A model generated the notes under the pieces. It was not told the DNA's origin, searched no databases, and saw nothing but the letters and a program-made list of their open reading frames with translations. A stretch of DNA of 64,000 nt from Promicromonospora sp. MEB111 (GTDB taxonomy: Bacteria; Actinomycetota; Actinomycetes; Actinomycetales; Cellulomonadaceae): contig NZ_JARVSD010000012.1 of assembly GCF_030209445.1 (NCBI RefSeq), positions 186,001 through 250,000 on the forward strand, in the 5' to 3' direction. The position numbers and the translations under genes are program-made. This document shows, in pieces, positions 1 through 9,547 of the stretch (its first letter is position 1; each line of letters starts with the position of its first letter).

Positions 1-1062
1 GAGACCATGGTCACCACCGGCCTGGTCCATGTCGCGGGCGAGGTCACCACCGAGGCCTACGTCGAGATCCCGCAGATCGTGCGCGACGTGGTGCGCGGGA
101 TCGGCTACACCTCCTCGGCCATCGGGTTCGACGGCGACTCGTGCGGTGTGTCCGTCTCCATCGGGCAGCAGTCGCCCGACATCGCGCAGGGCGTCGACAA
201 GGCCCTCGAGATGCGTGACGACACCAGCGACCTCGACCCGCTGGACGCCCAGGGCGCCGGCGACCAGGGCCTGATGTTCGGCTACGCGTCCGACGAGACG
301 CCCGCCTTCATGCCCGTGGCCGGCTGGCTCGCGCACCGGCTCTCGGAGCGACTGGCCGCCGTCCGCAAGTCGGGCGAGCTGCTTGGCCTGCGCCCCGACG
401 GCAAGACCCAGGTCACCATCGGGTACGACGGCGACCGGCCCGTCGCCGTCGACACGGTGGTGCTCTCCACCCAGCACGACGCCGACGTGCTGCAGGAGAA
501 GCTGCACGTCGAGGTGGCCGAGATCGTCATCGCCCCCGTGCTGGAGTCCGCGGGCCTCGACTGGACCGGCGCCCGGCAGTTCGTGAACCCGACCGGCAAG
601 TTCGTCATCGGCGGGCCCCAGGGCGACGCCGGCCTGACGGGCCGCAAGATCATCGTGGACACCTACGGCGGCATGGCGCGGCACGGCGGGGGCGCCTTCT
701 CCGGCAAGGACCCGTCGAAGGTGGACCGGTCGGGCGCGTACGCCATGCGCTGGGTGGCCAAGAACGTCGTGGCCGCCGGGCTCGCGCGGCGCTGCGAGGT
801 CCAGGTCGCCTACGCGATCGGCAAGGCGCACCCCGTGGGCCTCTACGTCGAGACGTTCGGCACCGAGACCGTGCCGGTCGAGAAGATCACCGCGGCGATC
901 CACGAGGTGTTCGACCTGCGCCCCGCCGCGATCGTGCGCGACCTCGACCTGCTGCGCCCCATCTACCGGGCCACCTCCACCTACGGGCACTTCGGTCGCG
1001 ACCTGCCCAACTTCACGTGGGAGCGGACGGACCGGGTCGAGGACCTGCTGAGCCTGTTCTGA
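1..1062 (+). CDS. metK: S-adenosylmethionine synthetase (5' end outside window)
   Basis: Makes S-adenosylmethionine from methionine and ATP in the cytoplasm. The reading frame is open from base 1 (frame E-T-M-V-T-T-G) and continues the family pattern upstream, so roughly 45-50 N-terminal residues of a normal protein of about 400 residues lie outside the window; the Met at base 7 is internal. The glycine-rich loop [16 protein letters not shown] (about bases 684-735) is the family signature, and the C-terminus is complete. The TGA stop sits inside a 15-bp tandem duplication (1060-1089), followed by a long hairpin that probably ends transcription. Confidence 0.97.
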   Translation, partial: ETMVTTGLVHVAGEVTTEAYVEIPQIVRDVVRGIGYTSSAIGFDGDSCGVSVSIGQQSPDIAQGVDKALEMRDDTSDLDPLDAQGAGDQGLMFGYASDETPAFMPVAGWLAHRLSERLAAVRKSGELLGLRPDGKTQVTIGYDGDRPVAVDTVVLSTQHDADVLQEKLHVEVAEIVIAPVLESAGLDWTGARQFVNPTGKFVIGGPQGDAGLTGRKIIVDTYGGMARHGGGAFSGKDPSKVDRSGAYAMRWVAKNVVAAGLARRCEVQVAYAIGKAHPVGLYVETFGTETVPVEKITAAIHEVFDLRPAAIVRDLDLLRPIYRATSTYGHFGRDLPNFTWERTDRVEDLLSLF

Positions 1063-1089
1063 GGGCTGGTGTCCTGAGGGCTGGTGTCC
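1060..1089. repeat. 15-bp tandem duplication containing the metK stop codon
   Basis: TGAGGGCTGGTGTCC occurs twice head to tail; the first TGA is the metK stop. The second copy therefore lies wholly in the 3' untranslated region. Confidence 0.9.
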
Positions 1090-1128
1090 TGGGCGCCGGG
1101 GTCGGCAGCCCGCTGACCGGCATGCCTT

Positions 1129-1193
1129 GAGGTCGGCACTCTGCATCGAGATCGGTCCAGGCCTGTGCCGATCTCGATGCAGGGTGCCGACCT
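1129..1193. terminator. Long hairpin after metK
   Basis: Inverted repeat with arms 1129-1155 and 1168-1193 and a 12-base loop; 25 of 26 arm positions pair. There is no T-run, as is usual in high-GC actinobacteria. Probably the metK terminator, but the length of the stem also resembles a dispersed palindromic element. Confidence 0.7.
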
Positions 1194-1202
1194 GAGTGCG
1201 GA

Positions 1203-1240
1203 GTGCCGACCTCGCGGTGCCGACCTCGCGGTGCCGACCT
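1203..1240. repeat. 14-bp tandem repeat (GTGCCGACCTCGCG)
   Basis: Two full copies and one partial copy of GTGCCGACCTCGCG. The repeat unit shares GTGCCGACCT with the right arm of the preceding hairpin, so it looks like partial reduplication of that arm. The rest of the spacer before priA has no recognisable gene. Confidence 0.8.
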
Positions 1241-1306
1241 CACGCGGCAGCTGGCCGGGGCCGGCGTGCGCCGCGGCGTGTGGGTGGCGCGTGATGGGAT
1301 AGGCAC

Positions 1307-3772
1307 GTGAACGGGGACGTGGACCAGGCCGTGCAGCACGGCGCGGCGGAGGGCGGTGTCGCAGAGGACGGCAGGGTGGAGGACGGCGCGTCGGACGACG
1401 GGGCGCTGCTCGGGCTGGACGAGGTGGGCGGTGTGCCCGCGCGCGGCCGGGGCAAGGCCAGGAGCCGGGACCCGCTCGACAACGCCGAGACCAACGGCAT
1501 CCCCATCGCGGAGACCCTGCCGGTCGCGCGTGTCGTGCTGGACCTGCAGCCCGCGCACCTCGACCAGCCGTACGACTACCTCGTCCCCGCCACCATGGCC
1601 GACGACGCCCAGCCCGGTGTGCGGATCAAGGCGCGGTTCGGGCGGCAGGACGTGGCCGGCTACGTCGTCGCGCGCCAGGAGACCTCGGACCACGACGGCC
1701 GCCTCGTGCCCCTGCGCCGCGTGGTGTCCGGCGAGCGGGTGCTGACCCCGCAGGTGCTCGACCTGTGCCGCGCCGTGGCCGACCGGTACGCCGGCACGCT
1801 CGCCGACGTGCTGCGCCTGGCGCTGCCGCCACGGCACGCGCGCGTGGAGAAGGAGCCAGGTTCTGTCGGAGCGAGCTCCGGTCCGGCCGACTCGGACGCC
1901 GTGTCCTCCGAAGAAGTGTCCTCCGAAGAAGTGTCCTCCGAAGAAGCACCCCCCGAGGATGCAGCCTCCGGCCCGGCAGCCGTCGACGGTCCTGCACCTG
2001 ACGTTCCTGTCTCCGACGAGCCGGCCCTCGCGCCGCCGTCGTCGTCCGCCTGGGTCCCGTACCGCGGGGGCGAGGCCTACCTGCGCCGGATCCTGGCGGG
2101 AGAGGCGCCCCGGGCCGTGTGGTCGGCGCTGCCGGGCGTGGGCGTGGACGCGGGCTCTCACGGCGGCTCCGGCTCGGGCACGCGGACCCCGCACTGGGCG
2201 GCCGCCGTCGCGCAGGTCGTGCGGGCGTGCACGGCGGGCGGGCGGGGGGTGCTCGTCGTGGTGCCGGACGCGCGGGACGTGGAGCGCGTGACCGCCGCCC
2301 TGGAGGGCGCCGGGATCGCCGACGACGACGTGGTGCGGCTGCTCGCCGACGACGGCCCCGCGCCCCGGTACCGTGCGTTCCTGCGGGCGTCGCGGGGCGA
2401 CGCGCGGGTGGTGGTGGGGACCCGGGCCGCGATGTTCGCTCCGGTGGCCGACCTCGGCCTGGTGGTCCTGTGGGGCGACGGCGAGGAGACGCTGGCCGAG
2501 CCGCACGCCCCGTACCCGCACGCGCGCGACGTGCTGGCGCTGCGGGCCGAGCGCGAGGACGCGGCGTTCCTGCTGGGCTCGCCCGGGCGCACGGTGCAGG
2601 CGCAGGCAATGCTCGCGTCCGGCTGGGCGCGCGAGCTGGCGGCGCCCCGGGACGTCGTCCGAGCCCGGGCGCCGCGGGTGCGGGCGCTGACGTCCGTCGA
2701 GCTGGCGCGCGAGGGCGCCGCCGCCGCGGCCCGGCTCCCGTCCACCGCGTGGCGTGCCGCGCGCGAGGCCCTGGACCGGGGCCCGGTGCTGGTGCAGGTA
2801 CCCCGCTCCGGGTACCTGCCGGTCGTCGCGTGCTCACGCTGCCGCGTCGCCGCCCGCTGCGGGCACTGCCACGGTCCCCTCGGGCTGCCGCACGCCGACG
2901 GCGCCCCGCAGTGCACGTGGTGCGGCCGCCTGGCTGGCGGCTGGCGGTGCGAGGAGTGCGGGTGGACGGGCCTGCGGTCGGTCCGCGTGGGCTCGGCGCG
3001 CACCGCGGAGGAGCTCGGCCGCGCGTTCACGGGGGTGCCGGTGCGGCTCTCGGCCGCGTCGGCCCCGGGGGGCGTGATCGACGCCGTCCCGGCCACCCCC
3101 GCGCTGATCGTGGCGACCCCCGGGGCCGAGCCCGTCGCGGACGGCGGCTACGCCATCGCGCTCCTGCTCGATGCCGCCGTGATGACCGGCGGCACCGGCC
3201 TCGCCGCCGGGACGGAGGCGCTGCACCGCTGGCTCGCGGCGTCGTCGCTGGTCCGCCCGGGGCCGGGAGGACAGGTGCTGCTCGTGGGCGACGGCGCCCC
3301 CGGACCCACCCAGGCGCTGGTGCGCTGGGACCCGGCCGGCTTCGCGGGGCGCGAGCTCGACGAGCGCGCCGAGCTGCACCTGCCGCCCGCCGTCCGGGTC
3401 GCCGCCGTGACCGGGGACCGGACGGCGGTGGACGCCGTCGTCGGCCGGGTGGGGCTGCGCGAGGACCTGGGTGCGGGCTCGGGCGTGCTGGGACCCGTCG
3501 AGATCGACCCGGAAACACCCGGGAGGGGGCCGGGTGGCCGGGGGACCGGGGCGCCGTCGGCCCGCCGGGGCGCCGGCGCGGGAAGCCGCTCGGGAAGCGG
3601 CAGGGACAGCGGCGTCCAGGCGCTCGACCTGCCCGTGCGGACCGTGCTGCGCGTACCGCTCGCCCAGGGCGACGAGCTCGCCCGTAGGCTCAAGGCCAGC
3701 CTGGCCGTCCGCTCCGCGCGCCGCGAGGGCGGCACCGTCCGTGTTCAGCTCGACCCGAAGGAGATGCTGTGA
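1307..3772 (+). CDS. priA: Probable primosomal protein N' with degenerate helicase motifs
   Basis: PriA family, replication restart. GTG start. An extra acidic N-terminal stretch of about 60 residues precedes the DNA-binding region (ARVVLDLQPAHLDQPYDYLVP). The metal-binding module is intact, with Cys pairs at about residues 509-551 (CSRC, CGHC, CTWC, CEEC). The helicase part is not: the Walker A position reads LPGVGVDAGSHGG instead of GxxGSGKT, and the DEEH box position reads WGDG. Actinobacterial PriA proteins are known to have lost these ATPase motifs, so it is probably structural or DNA-binding rather than an ATP-driven helicase. A VSSEE linker repeat lies near residue 200. The stop overlaps the next start (GTGA). 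Confidence 0.9.
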   Translation: MNGDVDQAVQHGAAEGGVAEDGRVEDGASDDGALLGLDEVGGVPARGRGKARSRDPLDNAETNGIPIAETLPVARVVLDLQPAHLDQPYDYLVPATMADDAQPGVRIKARFGRQDVAGYVVARQETSDHDGRLVPLRRVVSGERVLTPQVLDLCRAVADRYAGTLADVLRLALPPRHARVEKEPGSVGASSGPADSDAVSSEEVSSEEVSSEEAPPEDAASGPAAVDGPAPDVPVSDEPALAPPSSSAWVPYRGGEAYLRRILAGEAPRAVWSALPGVGVDAGSHGGSGSGTRTPHWAAAVAQVVRACTAGGRGVLVVVPDARDVERVTAALEGAGIADDDVVRLLADDGPAPRYRAFLRASRGDARVVVGTRAAMFAPVADLGLVVLWGDGEETLAEPHAPYPHARDVLALRAEREDAAFLLGSPGRTVQAQAMLASGWARELAAPRDVVRARAPRVRALTSVELAREGAAAAARLPSTAWRAAREALDRGPVLVQVPRSGYLPVVACSRCRVAARCGHCHGPLGLPHADGAPQCTWCGRLAGGWRCEECGWTGLRSVRVGSARTAEELGRAFTGVPVRLSAASAPGGVIDAVPATPALIVATPGAEPVADGGYAIALLLDAAVMTGGTGLAAGTEALHRWLAASSLVRPGPGGQVLLVGDGAPGPTQALVRWDPAGFAGRELDERAELHLPPAVRVAAVTGDRTAVDAVVGRVGLREDLGAGSGVLGPVEIDPETPGRGPGGRGTGAPSARRGAGAGSRSGSGRDSGVQALDLPVRTVLRVPLAQGDELARRLKASLAVRSARREGGTVRVQLDPKEML
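1901..1945. repeat. 15-bp x3 in-frame tandem repeat in priA
   Basis: Three exact copies of GTGTCCTCCGAAGAA encoding VSSEE in the acidic linker of priA. Confidence 0.95.
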
Positions 3773-4404
3773 CCGCAGCCGACCGCCCCGACGAAACCGC
3801 TATCGACACGGTCGTGTACGACTTCGGCAACGTGCTCATCGGCTGGGACCCCTTCGGCCCGTACGAGGGGCGCCCGAGGGCCGAGGTCGAGGCGTTCTTC
3901 GAGGCCGTGGACTTCGGCTCCCTCAACCACGCCGCCGACGCCGGGACCGCGTACTCCGTGCTCCTGGAGCGCGTGGCGCGCACCCACCCCGACCACGTCG
4001 AGGACCTGCGGCGGTACGTCGAGCACTACGAGCTGTCGCTGACCGGCCCGATCGAGGGCTCGGCGGAGCTGGTCGCGGAGCTGAAGGGCCTGGGGCTGCG
4101 CCTGTACGGGCTGACCAACTGGCAGGCCGAGACCTTCCACAGCGCCGCGCCCGCCGCGCCGGCGATCGGGCTCATGGAGGACGTCATCGTCTCGGGCCGA
4201 GAGGGCATGGCCAAGCCGGACCGGCGCATCTTCGAGCTCGTGGTCGAGCGGTTCGGCGTCGACCCGTCGCGCGCCGTGTTCGTGGACGACAAGCAGGTGA
4301 ACGTGGACGCGGCGCGTGGCGTCGGGTTCCACGGCGTGGTGTTCACGGACACCGAGGCCCTGCGCCACGACCTCCGCGCCCTGGGGCTCCCGGTCGCCGG
4401 CTAG
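3769..4404 (+). CDS. HAD superfamily hydrolase, YihX-like
   Basis: Cytoplasmic haloacid-dehalogenase-type phosphatase of 211 residues. Motif I is VVYDFGNVLIGWDP (nucleophile Asp near residue 18), motif II LTNW, motif III the Lys of GMAKPDRRIF, motif IV VFVDDKQVN. The DFGNVL form of motif I, lacking the usual second Asp, is characteristic of the YihX/alpha-glucose-1-phosphate phosphatase-like subgroup; the substrate cannot be read from sequence. Starts with GTG in a 4-base overlap with priA, so it is translationally coupled. Its stop TAG shares the palindrome CTAG (4401-4404) with the stop of the convergent lipoprotein gene. Confidence 0.88.
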   Translation: MTAADRPDETAIDTVVYDFGNVLIGWDPFGPYEGRPRAEVEAFFEAVDFGSLNHAADAGTAYSVLLERVARTHPDHVEDLRRYVEHYELSLTGPIEGSAELVAELKGLGLRLYGLTNWQAETFHSAAPAAPAIGLMEDVIVSGREGMAKPDRRIFELVVERFGVDPSRAVFVDDKQVNVDAARGVGFHGVVFTDTEALRHDLRALGLPVAG

Positions 4405-5195
4405 CCCCCCGCCGTTGCCGTAGCTTCGGACGACGACGACGCCGCCGACGCCGCCGACGCTCGCAGCTCGTCGAGCGTGGTCACGTCGGCCTCCGGGTGG
4501 GAGTCGGCGGGGTTGTTGGCCGCGATCGCCTCCGCCACGGGCCAGGTGATCGCGTCGTCGTCGTGCACGTCCCCCAGGAATGCGTTGTCGAACACGACGA
4601 CCCACTCCGGCGGCGGCCAGGGCTCGGGTCCCACGTGGTTCAGGAACAGCACGACGTCGTCCAGCGCGAGCAGCTCCTCGGCCACCCGGTCGCGGTCGGT
4701 GTCGCGGTCGGTGTCGCGGTCGGCGGAGCCGTCGACGCCGACGTGCACCGTGACCGTGCCGCCCTCGAGCATCGTCAGGTCGCCGAGCGAGTCGACGACC
4801 TCGTCGACCGCGAACGTCAGGTCGATCATCTCGTGGTCCGAATCTGCCGGACCTGCTGGTTCGCCGGCCGCCCAGCCCGTGAACCGTCCGACCGCGGCCA
4901 GCTCGGAGGCGTGCGCCTCGCCGCCGTCGAGGTACGGGACCGACGGCAGGGCCGCTGAGACCGTCTCCGGGTACCAGGCGTAGTCGGCGGTGGGGGCGGG
5001 CCGGGCGAGCACCTCGGCGAATTCGGCGCCTGTTCCGTCGGTCCGGTTGGTGCGGTCGGTGGGGTGGGCGCGGTCGGCGTCGTCGGGGCTCGCACCCGGT
5101 GTGCCCGCCGCGCACCCTGCCGTGAGCCCCGCGATGAGCCCTGCTGTGAGCACCGTCCTGAGGGGCCCTGCTGGGACGAGCATGGATCGGCGCAT
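4401..5195 (-). CDS. Putative lipoprotein, unknown function
   Basis: 264 residues from the ATG at 5195, chosen because GGAGGA lies just upstream and because it starts a clean lipoprotein signal: basic MRRSM, a hydrophobic stretch, then lipobox LTAGC. The exported part is acidic, with a segment predicting beta structure (VTVHVGVDGS, DDVVLFLNHV) and a D-R-D-T repeat near residue 160 encoded by a 12-bp tandem repeat. No family recognised. It resembles the lipoprotein at 13831-14562 in layout only. It is convergent with the HAD gene; the two stops overlap within CTAG. Confidence 0.8.
   Translation of the reverse strand: MRRSMLVPAGPLRTVLTAGLIAGLTAGCAAGTPGASPDDADRAHPTDRTNRTDGTGAEFAEVLARPAPTADYAWYPETVSAALPSVPYLDGGEAHASELAAVGRFTGWAAGEPAGPADSDHEMIDLTFAVDEVVDSLGDLTMLEGGTVTVHVGVDGSADRDTDRDTDRDRVAEELLALDDVVLFLNHVGPEPWPPPEWVVVFDNAFLGDVHDDDAITWPVAEAIAANNPADSHPEADVTTLDELRASAASAASSSSEATATAGG
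4691..4726. repeat. 12-bp x3 tandem repeat in lipoprotein gene
   Basis: CGCGGTCGGTGT twice, then CGCGGTCGGCGG; on the coding (-) strand it gives a D-R-D-T type repeat. Confidence 0.9.
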
Positions 5196-5301
5196 CGGGG
5201 TCCTCCGAACGGTGCGGCACCTGGTACCGGGCATGTGTGCCGAGGAGCGCCGACCTTGCAGGCTGCGCCGCCCCGACAGAGCCGCACGTCTGGCGCACAC
5301 C

Positions 5302-5307
5302 TAGACT
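5302..5307 (+). promoter_or_regulatory. -10 hexamer TAGACT for leaderless fmt mRNA
   Basis: TAGACT followed by 6 bases and the GTG start. The spacing puts the transcription start at or next to the start codon. Confidence 0.6.
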
Positions 5308-5313
5308 GACCCG

Positions 5314-6312
5314 GTGCGTCTTCTCTTCGCCGGAACCCCCGAACCCGCCGTCGCCTCCCTGGAGGCCCTGCTCGCCTCGCGCCACGAGGTCGTCGCCGTC
5401 CTGACCCGCGCCGACGCGCCGTCGGGCCGCGGCCGCAAGCTCACGCCGAGCCCGGTGCGGGCCCGGGCCGAGGAGGCCGGCCTGCGCGTCATCACCGACG
5501 TGCCGCGCGGGGACGAGTTCGTCGCGATGCTCACCGAGCTCGAGATCGACGCCGCCCCCGTGGTCGCCTACGGGCACATCCTGCGCCCGGCCGTCCTGGC
5601 CGTTCCGCGCCTCGGCTGGATCAACCTGCACTTCTCCGTGCTCCCCGCCTGGCGCGGCGCCGCCCCGGTGCAGCGCGCCCTCATCGCCGGCGACGAGGTC
5701 ACCGGCGCCACCACCTTCCTGCTCGACGAGGGCATGGACACCGGCCCCGTGCTCGGCACGGCCACCGAGACGATCCGGCCCACCGACACCTCGGGCGACC
5801 TGCTGGGCCGGCTCGCCGTCTCCGGCGCGGAGCTCCTGGTGGCGACGCTCGACGCCCTGGAGGACGGCACGCTCCAGCCCCAGGCGCAGCCTGCCGACGG
5901 CGTCTCGGTGGCGCCCAAGCTCACCACCGAGGACGCCCGCGTGACCTGGACGGACCCGGGGCTCGCGGTCGACCGCCTCGTGCGCGGCTGCACGCCCGCG
6001 CCGGGCGCGTGGACCGTGCTCCCGGACGGTTCCCGCCTGGGCCTCGGGCCCGTCTCGCCGCGCCCCGACGTCACCGACCTGCGGGCGGGCGAGGTGCGCG
6101 CGCTCAAGCACGAGGTGCTGGTCGGCACCGCGACGCACGCCGTCGCGCTGGGGGAGGTGCGGCCGGTCGGCAAGAAGGCCATGCCCGCGCCCGACTGGGC
6201 CCGCGGCGGCGGCAGGACGCTCGTCGAGGCGGGGCTCGTGCTGGGCGGGACGACGGCGGGCACGTCAGCGACCACTGGCACGTCGGAGAGCACGACGGGA
6301 GCCTCCGCATGA
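5314..6312 (+). CDS. fmt: Methionyl-tRNA formyltransferase
   Basis: Formylates initiator Met-tRNA using 10-formyl-tetrahydrofolate. 332 residues with the family start [20 protein letters not shown] and the substrate motif [20 protein letters not shown] near residue 110; the catalytic Asn is in WINLHFS and the Asp in the MDTGP segment. The tail is Thr/Ser-rich and longer than needed. GTG start fixed by a -10 box 6 bases upstream. It overlaps rsmB by ATGA, so both are probably made from one transcript. Confidence 0.97.
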   Translation: MRLLFAGTPEPAVASLEALLASRHEVVAVLTRADAPSGRGRKLTPSPVRARAEEAGLRVITDVPRGDEFVAMLTELEIDAAPVVAYGHILRPAVLAVPRLGWINLHFSVLPAWRGAAPVQRALIAGDEVTGATTFLLDEGMDTGPVLGTATETIRPTDTSGDLLGRLAVSGAELLVATLDALEDGTLQPQAQPADGVSVAPKLTTEDARVTWTDPGLAVDRLVRGCTPAPGAWTVLPDGSRLGLGPVSPRPDVTDLRAGEVRALKHEVLVGTATHAVALGEVRPVGKKAMPAPDWARGGGRTLVEAGLVLGGTTAGTSATTGTSESTTGASA

Positions 6313-7865
6313 GCGGCTACGACGGCGACCGCCGCGGGGCCAGCGGAGGCGGTGGAGGCGGCGGAGGCCGCGACTTCGGCGACGAGCGCCGCAGCTCCGC
6401 GGGCCGGCAGCGCTCCGCGTCGCGGTCCCGGGGTGATCGGTCCCGCACGTCGCAGGCGCCCTCGGAGCGCCGCAAGCGCACCGACCCGGCCCGTATGGCC
6501 GCCTTCGACGTGCTGCGCGAGGTCGACGAGTCCGACGCGTACGCGAACCTGGTGCTGCCCCCGCTGCTCCGCGAGCGACGCATCCGCGGTCGCGACGCCG
6601 GCTTCGCGACCGAGCTCACCTACGGCACGCTGCGGCTGCGCGGCCGGTACGACGCGATCCTGGCGACGTGCGTCGACCGTCCGCTGTCGGGCCTCGACTC
6701 GGCGCTGCTCGACGTGCTGCGGCTCGGCACCCACCAGCTTCTCGGCATGCGCGTGCCCGGGCACGCCGCGGTCTCGGAGACGGTCGGGCTCGCGCGCAAC
6801 CGGGTGGGCGCCGGGCCCGCGCAGATGGTGAACGCCGTGCTGCGCCGGGTCTCCGAGCGGCCGCTCGACGAGTGGCTGTCGGTGCTGGAGAAGGAGGCGC
6901 CGGACGCCCTGAGCGGCCTCGCGACCACCGAGTCGCACCCGCTGTGGATCGTCCGCGCGCTGCGGGAGGCGCTGGCCGGCAACGGCCGCGGCGTCGACGA
7001 GCTGGGCGACCTGCTGGCCGCCGACAACGCCGCCCCGCGCGTCACCCTCGTGGCCCGGCCGGGCCTGGTCGAGGCATCCGACGAGGATGCCTGGGGCGAC
7101 GTCGACCTGGTCGCCGGGCGCTGGGCGCCCACGGCGCTGCGCCTGGAGGGTTCGGACCCGTCCGGCATCCCCGCGATCCGGGAGGGTCTCGCGGGCGTGC
7201 AGGACGAGGGCTCGCAGCTCGTCACGCTCGCCCTGGCGGGCGTTCCGGTCGAGGGCCGGGACGCGCGCTGGCTGGACCTGTGCGCGGGCCCCGGCGGCAA
7301 GGCCGCGCTGCTCGGCGCGCTGGCCGCCCAGCGGGGTGCGGCCCTGGTCGCCAACGAGGTGGCACCGCACCGGGCACGCCTGGTCGCGGGCGCCCTGGCC
7401 GCGCTGCCCGACGGCGCGGTCGAGGAGGTGCGCACCGGCGACGGCCGCGAGGTCGGCACGGAGGAGCCCGGGGCCTACGACCGCGTGCTGGTCGACGCGC
7501 CGTGCACCGGACTGGGCGCACTGCGCCGTCGGCCGGAGAGCCGGTGGCGGCGGACGCCGTCGGACCTCGCTGCCCTGACCGGGCTGCAGCGCGAGCTGCT
7601 CGCCTCGGCGCTGGACGCCGTCCGGCCCGGGGGAGTGGTGGCGTACGTGACGTGCTCGCCGCACCTGGCCGAGACGCAGCTCGTGGTCACCGACGTGCTG
7701 AAGAAGCGCGACGACGTCGAGCGGCTGGACGCCCCGGCCGCGGTGCGGTCCGTGCTGCGCCCGGGCGCGGACATCCCGCTGTCAGACCGCGACGACGTGC
7801 AGCTCTGGCCGCACGTGCACGGGACGGATGCGATGCACCTGACGTTGCTGCGGCGCACGGCGTAG
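6309..7865 (+). CDS. rsmB: 16S rRNA (cytosine-5)-methyltransferase B
   Basis: SAM-dependent m5C methyltransferase of 16S rRNA, NOP2/Sun family, 518 residues. A Gly/Arg/Ser-rich disordered N-terminus (about residues 1-57) precedes a NusB-like RNA-binding domain (from [10 protein letters not shown], to about residue 190) and the methyltransferase domain: SAM loop [16 protein letters not shown] near residue 322, DAPCTGLG near 393 and [10 protein letters not shown] near 445, giving the two conserved Cys of the family. The ATG overlaps the fmt stop (ATGA). A long upstream extension of the same frame is not used. Confidence 0.95.
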   Translation: MSGYDGDRRGASGGGGGGGGRDFGDERRSSAGRQRSASRSRGDRSRTSQAPSERRKRTDPARMAAFDVLREVDESDAYANLVLPPLLRERRIRGRDAGFATELTYGTLRLRGRYDAILATCVDRPLSGLDSALLDVLRLGTHQLLGMRVPGHAAVSETVGLARNRVGAGPAQMVNAVLRRVSERPLDEWLSVLEKEAPDALSGLATTESHPLWIVRALREALAGNGRGVDELGDLLAADNAAPRVTLVARPGLVEASDEDAWGDVDLVAGRWAPTALRLEGSDPSGIPAIREGLAGVQDEGSQLVTLALAGVPVEGRDARWLDLCAGPGGKAALLGALAAQRGAALVANEVAPHRARLVAGALAALPDGAVEEVRTGDGREVGTEEPGAYDRVLVDAPCTGLGALRRRPESRWRRTPSDLAALTGLQRELLASALDAVRPGGVVAYVTCSPHLAETQLVVTDVLKKRDDVERLDAPAAVRSVLRPGADIPLSDRDDVQLWPHVHGTDAMHLTLLRRTA

Positions 7866-7916
7866 CAGCAGCGGTGCGTCGGGCCCCCAGGGTGCGAGCC
7901 CTCGCGCAGGGGTCAG

Positions 7917-7951
7917 GTTGCGGAGAGTAGACGGCGTCCACTCTCCGCAAC
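7917..7951. terminator. 35-nt palindrome after rsmB (family member 1)
   Basis: Arms GTTGCGGAGAGT (7917-7928) and ACTCTCCGCAAC (7940-7951) pair perfectly round an 11-base centre of the form nGACnGnGTCn. It has the same architecture as 25448-25482, with compensatory changes in the stem. It probably terminates both rsmB and the convergent DUF1761 gene. Confidence 0.75.
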
Positions 7952-7964
7952 ACCCGCAGCAGAG

Positions 7965-8126
7965 CTACTCGCTCTCCGGGCGCGCACGGACAATCCGGCG
8001 CGCGCCCAGGCGGACGACAGCGACCGGCACGCTGACGGCGCCGAACGCTCCGGAGGCGACGAGCACGGCAGTGGCGGCCCATTCCTGCCGGCCCCACGGG
8101 ACCCGGCCGGACGGTCGGGTGAACTT
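7965..8126 (-). other. In-frame open segment downstream of the DUF1761 stop
   Basis: Directly after the TAG stop of the DUF1761 gene the same frame stays open for 53 codons to another TAG. Third positions are almost all G or C, and it encodes a hydrophobic stretch (AATAVLVASGAFGAVSVPVA) followed by a basic end. It could be a former C-terminus cut off by a nonsense mutation, a read-through extension, or a small membrane gene starting at an internal GTG. Confidence 0.35.
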
Positions 8127-8555
8127 CTACACGCCCGCCGGCGGCCACACCCCGAGGATCACGGCCATGACCAGGATCGTGACCAGCTCGTGCGCCAGGT
8201 TCAGCGTGGTGAGCTGAGGCGGGCGGCCCTCGAAGGCGTCGTGGGTGATGAAGCGGGCCGCGGTGAAGCCGATCCAGAGCAGCACGGCCGTCACGACCGA
8301 CGCTGTGAGGAAGCTGCCCTCGTAGAAGACCCACGAGATGTAGACGGCGCCGGCCAGCACCCACGCCGTCAGGAAGCTGACGATCACCGTCACGACGATG
8401 GGCCAGATGCCTGCCGCCTCGGCCGCCTTCGGGTCCACCTTCGCCAGCCGCATCCAGCGGGTGCCGAACACCCGCGGGGTGTACCAGATCGAGCCCACGA
8501 CGAGCGTGGACAGCGTGGCCACGATCACGGCCCAGTAGTTCACGTCGGGGATCAT
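8127..8555 (-). CDS. DUF1761 family membrane protein
   Basis: 142 residues with four predicted transmembrane helices and the DUF1761 start [20 protein letters not shown], then [11 protein letters not shown]. Function unknown. ATG start with GGGAGC upstream. Convergent with rsmB and divergent from rpe. The TAG stop is followed by a further coding-like segment in the same frame (7965-8126), so the annotated C-terminus (GVWPPAGV) may be a recent truncation. Confidence 0.85.
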   Translation of the reverse strand: MIPDVNYWAVIVATLSTLVVGSIWYTPRVFGTRWMRLAKVDPKAAEAAGIWPIVVTVIVSFLTAWVLAGAVYISWVFYEGSFLTASVVTAVLLWIGFTAARFITHDAFEGRPPQLTTLNLAHELVTILVMAVILGVWPPAGV

Positions 8556-8649
8556 CGGTGCTCCCGGTCTGTCGGGGGTGGCGAGGTGCGGTGCCAGGGG
8601 CTGGTGCCAAGGTGTGGTGCCGTGTTCGGTGGCGCGGAGAACCGGGCTC

Positions 8650-8655
8650 TACGCT
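8650..8655 (+). promoter_or_regulatory. -10 hexamer TACGCT for leaderless rpe mRNA
   Basis: TACGCT, then 6 bases, then the ATG of rpe. Confidence 0.6.
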
Positions 8656-8661
8656 GGCATC

Positions 8662-9324
8662 ATGGCAGCACTCATCGCCCCCAGCATCCTGTCCGCCGAC
8701 TTCGCCAACCTCGAGCGCGACCTCGGCCGGATCGCCTCCGCCGACTACGCGCACGTCGATGTGATGGACAACCACTTCGTGCCCAACCTGACGCTGGGGC
8801 TGCCGATCTTCGAGCGGCTCGCGAAGGTGTCGCCGATCCCGCTCGACGCCCACCTCATGATCGAGAACCCGGACCGGTGGGCGCCGGCGTTCGCGGAGGC
8901 GGGGGCGGCGTCGGTCACCTTCCACGCGGAGGCCGCGCAGGCGCCCGTCCGCCTGGCCCGCGAGCTGCACCGGCTCGGCGCGCGCGCCGGGGTGGCGCTG
9001 CGCCCGGCCACGCCGGTGGAGCCGTTCCTCGACCTGCTGGCCGAGATCGACATGATCCTCGTGATGACGGTCGAGCCGGGGTTCGGCGGGCAGTCGTTCA
9101 TCGAGGGCACGCTGCCCAAGATCCGGCGCGCGCGGCAGGCCGTGAGCGAGTCCGGCCTGGACGTGTGGATCCAGGTCGACGGGGGAGTGTCGCGGGACAC
9201 GATCGAGCGCGCGGCCGACGCCGGCGCGAACGTCTTCGTGGCGGGCTCGGCCGTGTACGGGGCCGAGGACATCCCGGCGGAGATCGCGACGCTCCGCGAG
9301 CTGGCGGCCAAGCACACCCACTGA
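8662..9324 (+). CDS. rpe: Ribulose-phosphate 3-epimerase
   Basis: Interconverts ribulose 5-phosphate and xylulose 5-phosphate in the pentose phosphate pathway. 220 residues, a full-length TIM barrel: [17 protein letters not shown] at the start, [14 protein letters not shown] with the catalytic Asp, [24 protein letters not shown] and QVDGGVS near residue 172. The ATG at 8662 gives the canonical N-terminus and has a -10 box 6 bases upstream. It is followed by a hairpin, so it is transcribed apart from the riboflavin operon although ribulose 5-phosphate is also a RibBA substrate. Confidence 0.97.
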   Translation: MAALIAPSILSADFANLERDLGRIASADYAHVDVMDNHFVPNLTLGLPIFERLAKVSPIPLDAHLMIENPDRWAPAFAEAGAASVTFHAEAAQAPVRLARELHRLGARAGVALRPATPVEPFLDLLAEIDMILVMTVEPGFGGQSFIEGTLPKIRRARQAVSESGLDVWIQVDGGVSRDTIERAADAGANVFVAGSAVYGAEDIPAEIATLRELAAKHTH

Positions 9325-9333
9325 CCGGCGCTC

Positions 9334-9394
9334 GTTGAGTGCTGGATCTTCGCCCTTTTTCGTGTGCCAGAAGGGCAGATATCCAGCACTCAAC
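9334..9394. terminator. Two-stem hairpin after rpe
   Basis: A 14-bp perfect outer stem (GTTGAGTGCTGGAT, 9334-9347, with 9381-9394), an internal loop, then an inner stem GCCCTT/AAGGGC. The left arm runs into a T-stretch (9356-9360). Probable rpe terminator. Confidence 0.75.
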
Positions 9395-9399
9395 TTGAA

Positions 9400-9415
9400 A
9401 ATAGTGTGCCAAGCG
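9400..9415. repeat. 16-base sequence also found at 13687-13702
   Basis: AATAGTGTGCCAAGCG, an AT-richer exact 16-mer before the FMN riboswitch, repeated just after ribH. It contains TAGTGT, which fits the local TANNNT -10 form. The role is unknown. Confidence 0.6.
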
Positions 9416-9547
9416 CGTTGCGCAACCCGCTCACCACAGCGGAACGGCTCACCGGGCCCAGAGCGGGGGAGCCGGCGGCGGATGTGACGCAGGCCATGGC
9501 CGCCGACCTGGCGACCTGTGGCATGCTGACGAGCAGCAGTACGCACA

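Noticed and set aside
1203-1240. CRISPR-like short repeats
   Set aside because: Units are contiguous without unique spacers and no cas gene is present anywhere in the window.
2119-3687. Long Arg/Gly/Ala-rich frame inside priA in another frame
   Set aside because: Typical shadow frame of a high-GC gene; it lacks any family motif, and the priA frame has the zinc cluster.
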